Assembly (NCBI RefSeq): GCF_014655955.1
Contig: NZ_BNBO01000001.1
Location: forward strand, 270,716-334,715
Length of the DNA stretch: 64,000 bases
Origin: Kitasatospora indigofera
GTDB taxonomy: Bacteria > Actinomycetota > Actinomycetes > Streptomycetales > Streptomycetaceae
Direction of reading: 5' to 3'
Part shown: positions 55,294 to 63,017 of the stretch, one piece after another
How positions within the stretch are numbered: position 1 is the first letter of the stretch
How the letters are laid out: the number at the start of each line of letters is the position of its first letter
Notes under the pieces: model-generated
The model's input: only the letters and a program-made list of their open reading frames with translations
The model's database searches: none
What the model was told of the DNA's origin: nothing
Program-made: the position numbers and the translations under genes

Positions 55294-55995
55294 TCATCGT
55301 GCGTGGCGCCCGGTCGCGTGGTCGTGGGCGGCCGTGGCCTGGGTGGCGATGACGGCGGCCTGGACACGCCGCTCGACCCCGAGTTTGGCCAGCAGGCGGG
55401 AGATGTGGTTCTTGACGGTCTTCTCGGCGAGGTAGAGCCGCTGGCCGATCTGGCGGTTGGTCAGGCCCTCGCCGATCAGGGCGAGGATCTCCCGCTCCCG
55501 GTCGGTGAGCTCGGGGAAGGCCGAGGCGGCCTGCGGCCCGGTGTCGCCGCGCAGCCGTGCCATCAGCCGGGTGGTGGCACCGGGGTCCAGCATCGACTGC
55601 CCGGACGCGACCGTGCGGACGGCGGAGACCAGGTCGGTGCCGCTGATCTGCTTGAGCACGTAGCCGGCGGCGCCCGCCATGATCGAGTCGAGCAGGGCCT
55701 CCTCGTCGTCGAAGGAGGTGAGAATCAGGCAGGCGAGGCCGGGCATCCGCGAGCGCAGTTCCCGGCAGACCGTCACGCCGTCGCCGTCCGGCAGTCGCAT
55801 GTCCAGCACGGCCACGTCCGGAAGCAGCGCGGGAACGCGGGCGATCGCCTGCTCGACGGTGGCCGCCTCGCCGACCACGGTGAGGTCGGGCTCGGCGTCC
55901 AGGAGGTCGTGCACACCGCGGCGGACGACCTCGTGATCATCGAGGAGGAACACCCTCACCGGGTCGCCTGCCGTGCCCGCCGCACCGTTCGCCAT
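55294..55995 (-). CDS. NarL/DevR-type response regulator (OsdR-like)
   Basis: ATG 55995 follows GGAG and gives 233 residues. The receiver domain (about 13-130) has acidic residues DDHE, the phospho-acceptor aspartate in [12 protein letters not shown] (D65) and the switch residues in [10 protein letters not shown]. The C-terminal LuxR/GerE helix-turn-helix spans about 163-225 ([44 protein letters not shown]). It closely follows DevR/DosR organisation. The expected partner is the GAF kinase at 50577. An 18-bp palindrome lies 83 bp upstream of its start codon, so autoregulation is likely. Confidence 0.9.
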   Translation of the reverse strand: MANGAAGTAGDPVRVFLLDDHEVVRRGVHDLLDAEPDLTVVGEAATVEQAIARVPALLPDVAVLDMRLPDGDGVTVCRELRSRMPGLACLILTSFDDEEALLDSIMAGAAGYVLKQISGTDLVSAVRTVASGQSMLDPGATTRLMARLRGDTGPQAASAFPELTDREREILALIGEGLTNRQIGQRLYLAEKTVKNHISRLLAKLGVERRVQAAVIATQATAAHDHATGRHAR

Positions 55996-56077
55996 CACAT
56001 CTCCGCACTCGTGGGCCCGTCGGCACGACGGGCGGAGGAATCCTGGGGAGAGTCTGGCCCGGGCGCGGCGAATTCGG

Positions 56078-56095
56078 TAGGGCCGGACGGCCCTA
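56078..56095. promoter_or_regulatory. Perfect palindrome TAGGGCCGGACGGCCCTA, candidate DevR/OsdR box
   Basis: Two perfect 8-bp arms (TAGGGCCG and CGGCCCTA) flank GA, between the divergent response-regulator and hibernation-factor genes. Length and GGGCC...GGCCC layout fit a NarL/DevR-family dimer site. The rest of this 337-bp region holds the AAGGAAGGAA ribosome site near 56317-56326. Confidence 0.55.
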
Positions 56096-56332
56096 TGTCC
56101 GGCTGACGTGACGTCGGCAGCAGGGCAAAGGGCCACTCCTGTTGGTGATTCAGCCAGGCCGACGAACTCTCCGCCGCCGGCAACGTCCTTGGCGCGCGGT
56201 TCCCGGCCCGGCGTGCCGGAGGGCCCGGACGACGGGAGAACGGGCCACAGGGCCCGGCCGGGGGGACGTTCGGCCCCTCGGCGCAACCACCCGTCACGCG
56301 GCAGTCTGGACCCACGAAGGAAGGAATCTCTG

Positions 56333-57127
56333 ATGATCCGTCTGCAGACCCCGCCCGTCGACATCCGGTTGGAGACCAGGGGAGAGGTGTCGCTCGGCGC
56401 GCCCGACTACGCCAGGGCCAAGGTGCTGGCCGTGGTCGAGCGGCTCGACGAGCCCGTCCTGGCGGTCCGGGTAAAGCTCAGCCAGGAGGCCAACCACGCG
56501 ATTCTCAAGCCGGCCCTGGCCCAGGTCGTGATCGATCTCAACGGATGTCCGGTCCGGGCCCACGTCGCCGCCGCGACCATGCGCGAGGCCGTCGACCTGG
56601 TGCAGGAACGTCTCGTCGCCCGGCTGGCCAGGATCCGGCAGCACACGGACCCCCGCCGCCACCACGCGATTCCGCCGGCCGGACCGGGGGCCCGGGACGG
56701 TGCCGAGCGCCGCGGACACCGCCCGCACCACCGTGTCCGCACGCAGGAGGACCGGCAGATCGTCCGGCACAAGACCTACAGTCTGTCCCGCCAGGCAGTC
56801 TGGGCCGCGGTGCTGGAGATGGAGGCGATGGACTACGACTTCCACCTGTTCACCGAGGCCGGGGCGGGACGCGACAGCGTGGTCTACCGGGACGAGGTCA
56901 CCGGCGACCTCCGCCTCGCGTGTGCAGGCCCGGCGGAACCCGAGCCCGAGCGGGGTCTGACCGTGAGCACGGCCAGGGTTCCGGAGCTCACGCCGGCCGA
57001 GGCCGTCGCGCGCATCGACCTCACCGGCCTGCCGTTCCTCTTCTTCACCGACGTTGCCACCGGTCGGGGCAACGTCCTGTACCACCGTCACGACGGCCAC
57101 TTCGGGCTGATCACCCCGGCGAGGTAG
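56333..57127 (+). CDS. Ribosome hibernation factor (HPF/RafH-like) with two C-terminal modules
   Basis: ATG 56333 follows AAGGAAGGAA and gives 264 residues. Residues 1-105 match the HPF/YfiA ribosome-binding domain ([20 protein letters not shown], ending [15 protein letters not shown]). Two copies of the long-HPF C-terminal domain follow: [43 protein letters not shown] (about 143-190) and [42 protein letters not shown] (about 217-260). It should inactivate ribosomes for storage under stress. Mycobacterial RafH, a DosR-regulated factor, is the closest functional analogue; regulation by the adjacent DevR-type protein is inferred. Confidence 0.85.
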   Translation: MIRLQTPPVDIRLETRGEVSLGAPDYARAKVLAVVERLDEPVLAVRVKLSQEANHAILKPALAQVVIDLNGCPVRAHVAAATMREAVDLVQERLVARLARIRQHTDPRRHHAIPPAGPGARDGAERRGHRPHHRVRTQEDRQIVRHKTYSLSRQAVWAAVLEMEAMDYDFHLFTEAGAGRDSVVYRDEVTGDLRLACAGPAEPEPERGLTVSTARVPELTPAEAVARIDLTGLPFLFFTDVATGRGNVLYHRHDGHFGLITPAR

Positions 57128-57170
57128 CGGCCACCGGTCCGGCCGGGCGGCTGTGGGGGTACGCCCGGCC

Positions 57171-57220
57171 AGGGGCGCGGGACCGGAGACGGGTGGGGTC
57201 GTCTCCGGTCCCGCGCCCCT
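57171..57220 (+). terminator. Hairpin terminator after the hibernation-factor gene
   Basis: A perfect 20-bp stem (57171-57190 with 57201-57220), a 10-base loop and a following TTT lie 43 bp past the stop codon. Confidence 0.8.
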
Positions 57221-57449
57221 TTCGGGTGCCCGGCCGAAGGCGTGAGCCGGACACCCGCACGCCAGGCGGTCCCTTCGCGGTGGTCGGCCCCTCGACGCGG
57301 TGCCCGACGCCCCTGCGCACAGCGGTGTTCCCGGGCCGCTGTGCCGCTGAAGCGGCGTCGCTCAGGGCCGTGGCCGCCCTGACGCCCGGGGAATGCACCG
57401 GTTCGAAGCGAAGTGACCGACAAGGCGTGCGTTCGCGGCAGGCGCGCAG

Positions 57450-57489
57450 AAGGTGGTGGGTCCCGGGCTCGCCCGGGACCCACCACCTT
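57450..57489. terminator. Isolated 19-bp hairpin
   Basis: A perfect 19-bp stem (57450-57468 with 57471-57489) with a 2-base loop lies in the 472-bp gap between convergent genes. No gene is seen beside it in 57221-57449, so it may end an unannotated short transcript or be a back-up terminator. Confidence 0.65.
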
Positions 57490-57550
57490 CCTGTACGGCG
57501 TCGCGCTTGGACCACCGGCGCACCGGACGCGCTGCGGGCGCCACCGGGCT

Positions 57551-57594
57551 GTCGAGCGCGCCGCGCCGGGAGGCGCCGGCGCGGCGCGCTCGAC
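57551..57594 (-). terminator. Hairpin terminator after universal stress protein 1
   Basis: A perfect 19-bp stem (57551-57569 with 57576-57594) and 6-base loop lies 5 bp from the stop of the reverse-strand stress-protein gene. Confidence 0.75.
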
Positions 57595-57599
57595 CCGCT

Positions 57600-58472
57600 T
57601 CAGTCGTGCGGGACGACGGCGACCGGTGCCTGCGCGTGGTGGAGGACGGCGTGGGCGACCGGCCCGATCCGCATCCCCGCGTGGTGCGGGCGGCGCCGTC
57701 GGCCGACAACCACGAGGGCGGCGTCGGCGGACAGGTCCACCAGGGCCGAGGAGCCGGTGCCGATGCGGCAGTCCTCGACCAGGACGACGTCCGGGTACTT
57801 CTCCCGCCAGCCGGTCAACGCCTCCGCGAGCAGTTCGGTCTCGATCGTGCGGAACTGGTCCGCCTCGGCCTGCGGGGGCACCCACCCGGCATACCCCCAG
57901 ACGGCCGGCGGCGTCCAGCCGTGGACGGCACGAAGAACGGTGCCGAGCCGGGCGGCCTGCTGGAAGGCGAAGTCGATGACGTCGAAGGAGGGAGAGTGGG
58001 AGTCGACGCCGAGGACGACCTCCCGCGCGCGCGGATCGCCGGGGCGCTCGCCCTCGGTGTCGCGGACGAGCACGGTGGGCACCTCGCAGCGGGCGGCGAC
58101 GGCGAGGCCGACCGAGCCGACCAGCAGCCCCGAGAACCCCCCGAAGCCCCGCGAACCGAGGACCAGCAACTCGGCTCCGGTGGCGGCCTCGGCCAGCTCG
58201 TCGACCGGCTCGCCGCCGCCGATCAGCTCGGTGTGCACCTCCAACTCCGGGTGGGAGCGCAGGATCTCCGCCCGCGCGTCGGAGAGCATCCGGAGCGTGA
58301 GGGTGCGCACGTCCGCCGGCCGGGACGGGTCCGCGTGGAAGTTGTCGAGCCAGGTCCGCGCATGGACCAGCCTCAGCGGGATCCCCCGGCGGACGGCCTC
58401 GCCGGCTGCCCATCGGGCTGCTGCGGTGCTCTGCGGTGAGCCGTCGACGCCGGCAAGCAGGTGCTGGGTCAT
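57600..58472 (-). CDS. Universal stress protein, tandem UspA domains (1)
   Basis: ATG 58472 gives 290 residues with two UspA domains (about 3-142 and 153-288). Domain 1 begins LLAGVDGSPQSTAAARWAAG and has the nucleotide-binding motif VLGSRGFGGFSGLLVGSVGL (G-x2-G-x9-G-S/T). Domain 2 starts EVVLGVDSHSPSFDVIDFAF and ends VVVGRRRRPHHAGMRIGPVAHAVLHHAQAPVAVVP. Tandem Usp proteins of this type bind ATP and are prominent DosR-regulon members in mycobacteria. It is divergent from the second stress-protein gene over a region with a candidate regulator site. Confidence 0.95.
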   Translation of the reverse strand: MTQHLLAGVDGSPQSTAAARWAAGEAVRRGIPLRLVHARTWLDNFHADPSRPADVRTLTLRMLSDARAEILRSHPELEVHTELIGGGEPVDELAEAATGAELLVLGSRGFGGFSGLLVGSVGLAVAARCEVPTVLVRDTEGERPGDPRAREVVLGVDSHSPSFDVIDFAFQQAARLGTVLRAVHGWTPPAVWGYAGWVPPQAEADQFRTIETELLAEALTGWREKYPDVVLVEDCRIGTGSSALVDLSADAALVVVGRRRRPHHAGMRIGPVAHAVLHHAQAPVAVVPHD

Positions 58473-58660
58473 GGGAACTGGTCTCCAGTGCTGTGATGGG
58501 GGGTGGGATGGGCCGCGGTGTTGAGGCCGGGGCCCGCGCCGTGCGGCGCATCTGCACGGTCGGCAGGCTCCGCCAGCTTCCGCCGGTGGGGGCAGCCGCG
58601 GGTAGGGGCCGGCCGGCCTCCGGTTCAGGGCCTCAGGTCCCGTGCTCTGCCCGTGGGTGG

Positions 58661-58675
58661 GGGCCCGACCGGCCC
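58661..58675. promoter_or_regulatory. Candidate DevR/OsdR box between the two stress-protein genes
   Basis: GGGCCCGACCGGCCC is an inverted repeat of GGGCC around 5 bases, related to the palindrome at 56078-56095 but one base longer. It lies in the 578-bp divergent region 58473-59050, which contains no gene. AAGGAG at about 59037 is the ribosome site of the forward gene. Confidence 0.35.
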
Positions 58676-59050
58676 TGTGCACGACCCGGCCGGGAGCGTG
58701 ACGCTGGAGCCGGCCCCGGGCGCAGTCGCACCGCGCCCGTGCGGTTCCAGGGAGCGGCGCCGTGCGCCGGCCCAGGTGGGGCGTCCGGGAAGCAGAGGCG
58801 CGCCCCTGCAGGATCAGGGGTTGTGCCGTCCGCCGCGTCCTGGATAGGGGCGCCAGCCCGTTCGGTGAGTCGACGTCAACCGGCCGTACCAACAGCCGCT
58901 TTGTCCGTGCAGTCACAGCGCAGCGGCCCAGCGGTACGGGGAATCCGGCCGGGAGCCCGGCGCGGCAAGCACGGCACCGGGCCGCCAGAGGTTACCGGCG
59001 GCACCCGCGACCCTGATCCGGATCGGTCCGACAACAAGGAGCTGAGCACC

Positions 59051-59869
59051 ATGGACCTGCCCGTAGCAGTCGGAGTGGACACCTCCACGGCAAGCGTGGC
59101 GGCAGCCGACTGGGCCGCGGCCGAGGCGGCCGTCCGGGATCGTCCGCTGCGCGTCCTGCATGCGCTGCCCCTGATGCCGCATCTGCTGCCGGGCGGGCCG
59201 GGCCGGTCGCCGTCGGGCGGCAGTCGTCTGCTCCACGAGATCCAACACATCCTCGCGGTGCGGTACCCGCAGGTGCGCGTGCACGGAGAAGAAGTCCATG
59301 ACGTCGCCACCGCAGCCTTGGTCGCCGCCGCGGAGGCCGCCGAACTCCTGGTCGTGGCGGAACGCGGGGACGGCGGCTTCCCCGGACTACGGGTCGGATC
59401 CACCGCCTTGCACGTGGCCGCGAGGGCCTCCTGCCCGACCGTGCTGCTGCCGACGGAGGCGGCGGACGCGGGCCTGCGCGATCACCTCGTCGTCGCCGTC
59501 GACGCCCGCAGCCCGCACGGCGCGGCGCTCGACTTCGCGTTCGAGGCCGCGCGCAGGCATGGCTTGCCGCTCCGGATCCTGCACGTCTTTCCGGCGGCCG
59601 GGCCGGTCGGACTCGACGCCGGACGCACGGCGGAGGCCGCGCTGCTCGCCTCCGCCCTCGTCCCGTGGCAGGTTGCCCATCCGGACGTGGAGGTCGCCTG
59701 CGACGCCGAGCCCGCCGGGGTGGGGCGGGTACTGGTCGAGGCATCTGCCAAGGCCCGGTTGCTGATCCTCGGGCGACGGGCCGGTGCCACGGCCGGCCGA
59801 TTGGGCCCCGTCGCCCATGCCGTCCTGCACCACGCGGCGTGCCCGGTCGTCGTGGTGCCGGGCTCCTGA
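59051..59869 (+). CDS. Universal stress protein, tandem UspA domains (2)
   Basis: ATG 59051 follows AAGGAG and gives 272 residues with two UspA domains. Domain 1 (about 3-135) begins PVAVGVDTSTASVAAADWAA and contains VVAERGDGGFPGLRVGSTAL. Domain 2 (about 145-270) begins HLVVAVDARSPHGAALDFAF and ends LILGRRAGATAGRLGPVAHAVLHHAACPVVVVP. The nucleotide-binding glycines are present in both halves. It is a paralogue of the divergent Usp gene and precedes the fermentation genes on the same strand. A shared hypoxia regulon is inferred. Confidence 0.95.
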   Translation: MDLPVAVGVDTSTASVAAADWAAAEAAVRDRPLRVLHALPLMPHLLPGGPGRSPSGGSRLLHEIQHILAVRYPQVRVHGEEVHDVATAALVAAAEAAELLVVAERGDGGFPGLRVGSTALHVAARASCPTVLLPTEAADAGLRDHLVVAVDARSPHGAALDFAFEAARRHGLPLRILHVFPAAGPVGLDAGRTAEAALLASALVPWQVAHPDVEVACDAEPAGVGRVLVEASAKARLLILGRRAGATAGRLGPVAHAVLHHAACPVVVVPGS

Positions 59870-60014
59870 ACCCCGAGCCGGGACCTTCGGGCCCGCGGCG
59901 AGAGCCGGCCGGCCCCTGGGCCGGGCCGGGCCGGGGACGTGGCAGGAGAGCGCCGATGGACAGCGGCCGCGCGAACCCGCGCCGCGGCCGGTCGAGGCGA
60001 CGGAGGACACGGCC

Positions 60015-60143
60015 ATGAAGCACTCCGTAGTCCGCGCCGCAGTGCCGCCGGGACCAACCGCCCGCCGAACAAAGGACCTTCGGCCCGAAGGCCTGCCCCG
60101 TCCGGCAGGGCTCGCCGCGCCGCCGTCACGGAAAGCTGGGTGA
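60015..60143 (+). CDS. Possible 42-residue peptide upstream of adhE
   Basis: ATG 60015 has CGGAGG 8 bp upstream. The frame (MKHSVVRAAVPPGPTARRTK and a Pro/Ala/Arg tail) stops at 60143, 60 bp before adhE. No motif is seen; the good ribosome site is the only support. A leader role or chance are both possible. Confidence 0.3.
   Translation: MKHSVVRAAVPPGPTARRTKDLRPEGLPRPAGLAAPPSRKAG
60077..60091. promoter_or_regulatory. Palindrome CCTTCGGCCCGAAGG upstream of adhE
   Basis: Perfect 7-bp arms (CCTTCGG, CCGAAGG) surround one base, 112 bp before the adhE start. A related word GGACCTTCGGGCCC lies at 59881-59894. It may be an operator or a short hairpin; binding by the DevR-type regulator is only a guess. 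Confidence 0.35.
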
Positions 60144-60203
60144 CGAGGCGCCGGGAGGACCGGAAACGCCGCACCCGGACGACGAACTGAAAGGTGGTCC
60201 ACC

Positions 60204-62924
60204 ATGCCCCGCAGCCCGCTGACCGCGAAGAGCGCCGAGCTTGGAAAGAGTTCCGAGCCCGCGCGGACCTCCGTCCCCGCCCCGGTCGTACCACCGGCGG
60301 TGGCCGCCGCGGACCGGCCCGTCCCCGGACCGGCTGCCACCGGGGTGGACCGGCTGGTCGCCGGAGCGGTGACCGCCCTTCAGGAGTACGCCTCGTTCAC
60401 CCAGGAGAAGGTCGACCACATCGTCAGGAAGGCGTCCCTGGCGGCGCTCGCCCAGCACACCGGGCTCGCGGTGCTGGCGGTGGAGGAGACCGGGCGCGGG
60501 GTGTTCGAGGACAAGGCGGTGAAGAACGTCTTCGCCTGCGAGAACGTCACCCACGTGATGGCCGCTGTGCGGACGGTGGGGGTGGTGCGGCGGGACGAGA
60601 TCGACGGGATCGTGGAGATCGCCGAGCCGGTCGGCGTGGTCGCCGGCGTCACCCCGGTGACGAATCCGACCTCGACCACGATCTTCAAGTGCCTGCTGGC
60701 CCTGAAGACCCGCAACCCGATCGTCTTCGCCTTCCACCCCGCGGCGCAGCGCTGCTCCGCCGAGGCGGCCCGGATCGTACGGGACGCGGCGGTGGCGGCC
60801 GGGGCTCCGGCGCACTGCATCCAGTGGATCGAGCGGCCGTCGATGCCGGCCACCGAGGCCCTGATGAACCATCCGGACGTTGCCACGATTCTCGCCACCG
60901 GCGGCAACGCGATGGTCCGGGCCGCGTACTCGTGCGGCAAGCCCGCCCTCGGTGTCGGTGCGGGCAACGTGCCCGCCTATGTCGAGCGGACCGCCGACCT
61001 CAGGCAGGCGGTCAACGACATCGTGCTGTCCAAGTCCTTCGACAACGGCATGATCTGCGCCTCCGAGCAGGCCGTCATCCTGGACGCGGAGATCCGCGAC
61101 GCGGCGATCGCCGAGTTCCGCGGTCTGAAGGCCCACCTCTCCACGGCGGAGGAGAAGGCGCTGCTGGAGCGGCACCTGTTCGGCGTCGGCGACGGTGCCT
61201 CCTGCACCGGCGACCGCCTGAACGCCGCGGTGGTGGGCCGTTCCGCCGTACAGATCGCCGCGGCAGCCGGGTTCACCGTGCCCGCCGACACCTCCGTCAT
61301 CCTGGTGGAGACGGAGGAGGTCGGACCGTCCGAGCCGCTGACGCGCGAGAAGCTCTGCCCGGTGCTGGCGGTGCTGACCGCCGACTCACGCCGACGCGGA
61401 ATCGAACTCGCGGCCGCCATGGTGGAGTTCAACGGTCTCGGGCACTCCGCAGCGGTGCACACCCAGGACGAGGCGTTCGTCGAGGAGTTCGGGCACGCGG
61501 TGAAGGCGTGTCGGATCATCTGGAACGCACCCAGCTCCCAGGGCGGGATCGGCGACGTCTACAACGCCTTCATGCCCTCGCTCACGCTCGGCTGCGGTTC
61601 CTACGGCCACAACTCGGTGGCCGGCAACGTCTCGGCGCTGAACCTCGTCAACATCAAGCGGATCGGGCGGCGCAACACCAACATGCAGTGGTTCAAGGTC
61701 CCGCCGAAGATCTACTTCGAACGCAACTCCGTCAAGTACCTGGCCAGCATGCCGAACGCCCACCGGATCGTCGTCGTCACCGACCGGACCATGGTCGAGG
61801 TCGGCCACCTGGAGCGGATCCGCGCGATCCTGGACCGGCGGCGCGCGCCGGTCGAGGTCCGGGTCGTCGACTTCGTCGAGCCCAACCCGAGCATCGACAC
61901 CGTGCGCAAGGGCGCGGAACTGATGCGCGACTTCCGGCCCGACACCATCATCGCGCTGGGCGGCGGCTCGCCGATGGACGCCGCCAAGGTGATGTGGCTG
62001 ATGTACGAGCACCCGGAGGTGGACTTCGCCGACCTGAAGGAGAAGTTCTTCGACATCCGCAAGCGCGCGTTCACCTTTCCCGACCTCGGCGAGAAGGCCA
62101 AGCTGGTCTGCGTCCCGACCACCTCGGGCACCGGCAGCGAGGTCACGCCGTTCGCGGTCATCACCGACAGCGCCACCGGCCAGAAGTACCCGCTCGCCGA
62201 CTACGCCCTCACCCCGAGTGTCGCCATCTGCGACCCGGCACTCACCACCCACCTGCCGGCCGCGGTCACCGCGGACACCGGCTTCGACGCCCTCACCCAC
62301 TGCATCGAGACCTATGTCTCGGTCTACGCGAACGACTTCACCGACGGCCTGGCGCTGCAGGGCATCCGGCTGATCTTCGAGAACCTGGAACGGGCCGTCA
62401 CCGACGGGCCGAACGACCCGGTCGCCCGGGAGAAGATGCACAACGCCGGCACCATCGCCGGGATGGCCTTCGGCTCCGCCTTCCTGGGCGTCGTCCACGC
62501 CATGGCCCACACCCTGGGCGGCACCTTCCACCTCGCCCACGGTCGCACCAACGCGCTGCTCCTGCCGCACGTGATCCGCTACAACGGCGGGACGCCGGCG
62601 AAGGTCACCGGCTGGCCCAAGTACCGGAGCTACATCGCCCCGGAGCGCTACCAGGCCGTCGCCCGGACGCTCGGCCTGCCCGCCGACACCCCCGAGCAGG
62701 GCGTCGAGGCACTGGCACAGGCCGTCGAGGGACTGCGCGACCGGGTCGGCATCCCCCGCTCGTTCAAGGAGGCGGGAGTGGACGAGGCAGCTTTCCTGGC
62801 AGCCCTTCCGCAGCAGGCGATGAACGCCTACGAGGACCAGTGCGCCCCGGCCAATCCCCGGATGCCGATGCTCGACGACATGCGGCAGCTGATGCGTCAG
62901 GCCTACTACGGCCACCGGATCTGA
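60204..62924 (+). CDS. adhE: Bifunctional acetaldehyde-CoA/alcohol dehydrogenase
   Basis: This 906-residue protein has the full AdhE fusion. An N-terminal aldehyde dehydrogenase half (about 50-480) carries the catalytic cysteine in FDNGMICASEQAVI (C285) and GGNAMVRAAYSCGKPALGVG. A linker precedes the C-terminal iron-dependent alcohol dehydrogenase (about 490-900) with PDTIIALGGGSPMDAAKVMW, TTSGTGSEVTPFAVIT and the iron-ligand histidine region VHAMAHTLGGTFHLAHGRTNA. It converts acetyl-CoA to ethanol, oxidising two NADH, the usual anaerobic redox outlet. It lies 93 bp before pyruvate formate-lyase, which makes the acetyl-CoA. Confidence 0.97.
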   Translation: MPRSPLTAKSAELGKSSEPARTSVPAPVVPPAVAAADRPVPGPAATGVDRLVAGAVTALQEYASFTQEKVDHIVRKASLAALAQHTGLAVLAVEETGRGVFEDKAVKNVFACENVTHVMAAVRTVGVVRRDEIDGIVEIAEPVGVVAGVTPVTNPTSTTIFKCLLALKTRNPIVFAFHPAAQRCSAEAARIVRDAAVAAGAPAHCIQWIERPSMPATEALMNHPDVATILATGGNAMVRAAYSCGKPALGVGAGNVPAYVERTADLRQAVNDIVLSKSFDNGMICASEQAVILDAEIRDAAIAEFRGLKAHLSTAEEKALLERHLFGVGDGASCTGDRLNAAVVGRSAVQIAAAAGFTVPADTSVILVETEEVGPSEPLTREKLCPVLAVLTADSRRRGIELAAAMVEFNGLGHSAAVHTQDEAFVEEFGHAVKACRIIWNAPSSQGGIGDVYNAFMPSLTLGCGSYGHNSVAGNVSALNLVNIKRIGRRNTNMQWFKVPPKIYFERNSVKYLASMPNAHRIVVVTDRTMVEVGHLERIRAILDRRRAPVEVRVVDFVEPNPSIDTVRKGAELMRDFRPDTIIALGGGSPMDAAKVMWLMYEHPEVDFADLKEKFFDIRKRAFTFPDLGEKAKLVCVPTTSGTGSEVTPFAVITDSATGQKYPLADYALTPSVAICDPALTTHLPAAVTADTGFDALTHCIETYVSVYANDFTDGLALQGIRLIFENLERAVTDGPNDPVAREKMHNAGTIAGMAFGSAFLGVVHAMAHTLGGTFHLAHGRTNALLLPHVIRYNGGTPAKVTGWPKYRSYIAPERYQAVARTLGLPADTPEQGVEALAQAVEGLRDRVGIPRSFKEAGVDEAAFLAALPQQAMNAYEDQCAPANPRMPMLDDMRQLMRQAYYGHRI

Positions 62925-63017
62925 GCACCGACGGCCCCACCCGGGGCCGCCCCGGCCGTGCGAACCACCGGCCGGACCAGCGAGGTGCCGAGGGCACCGA
63001 AAGGGGAACAGCCACCA

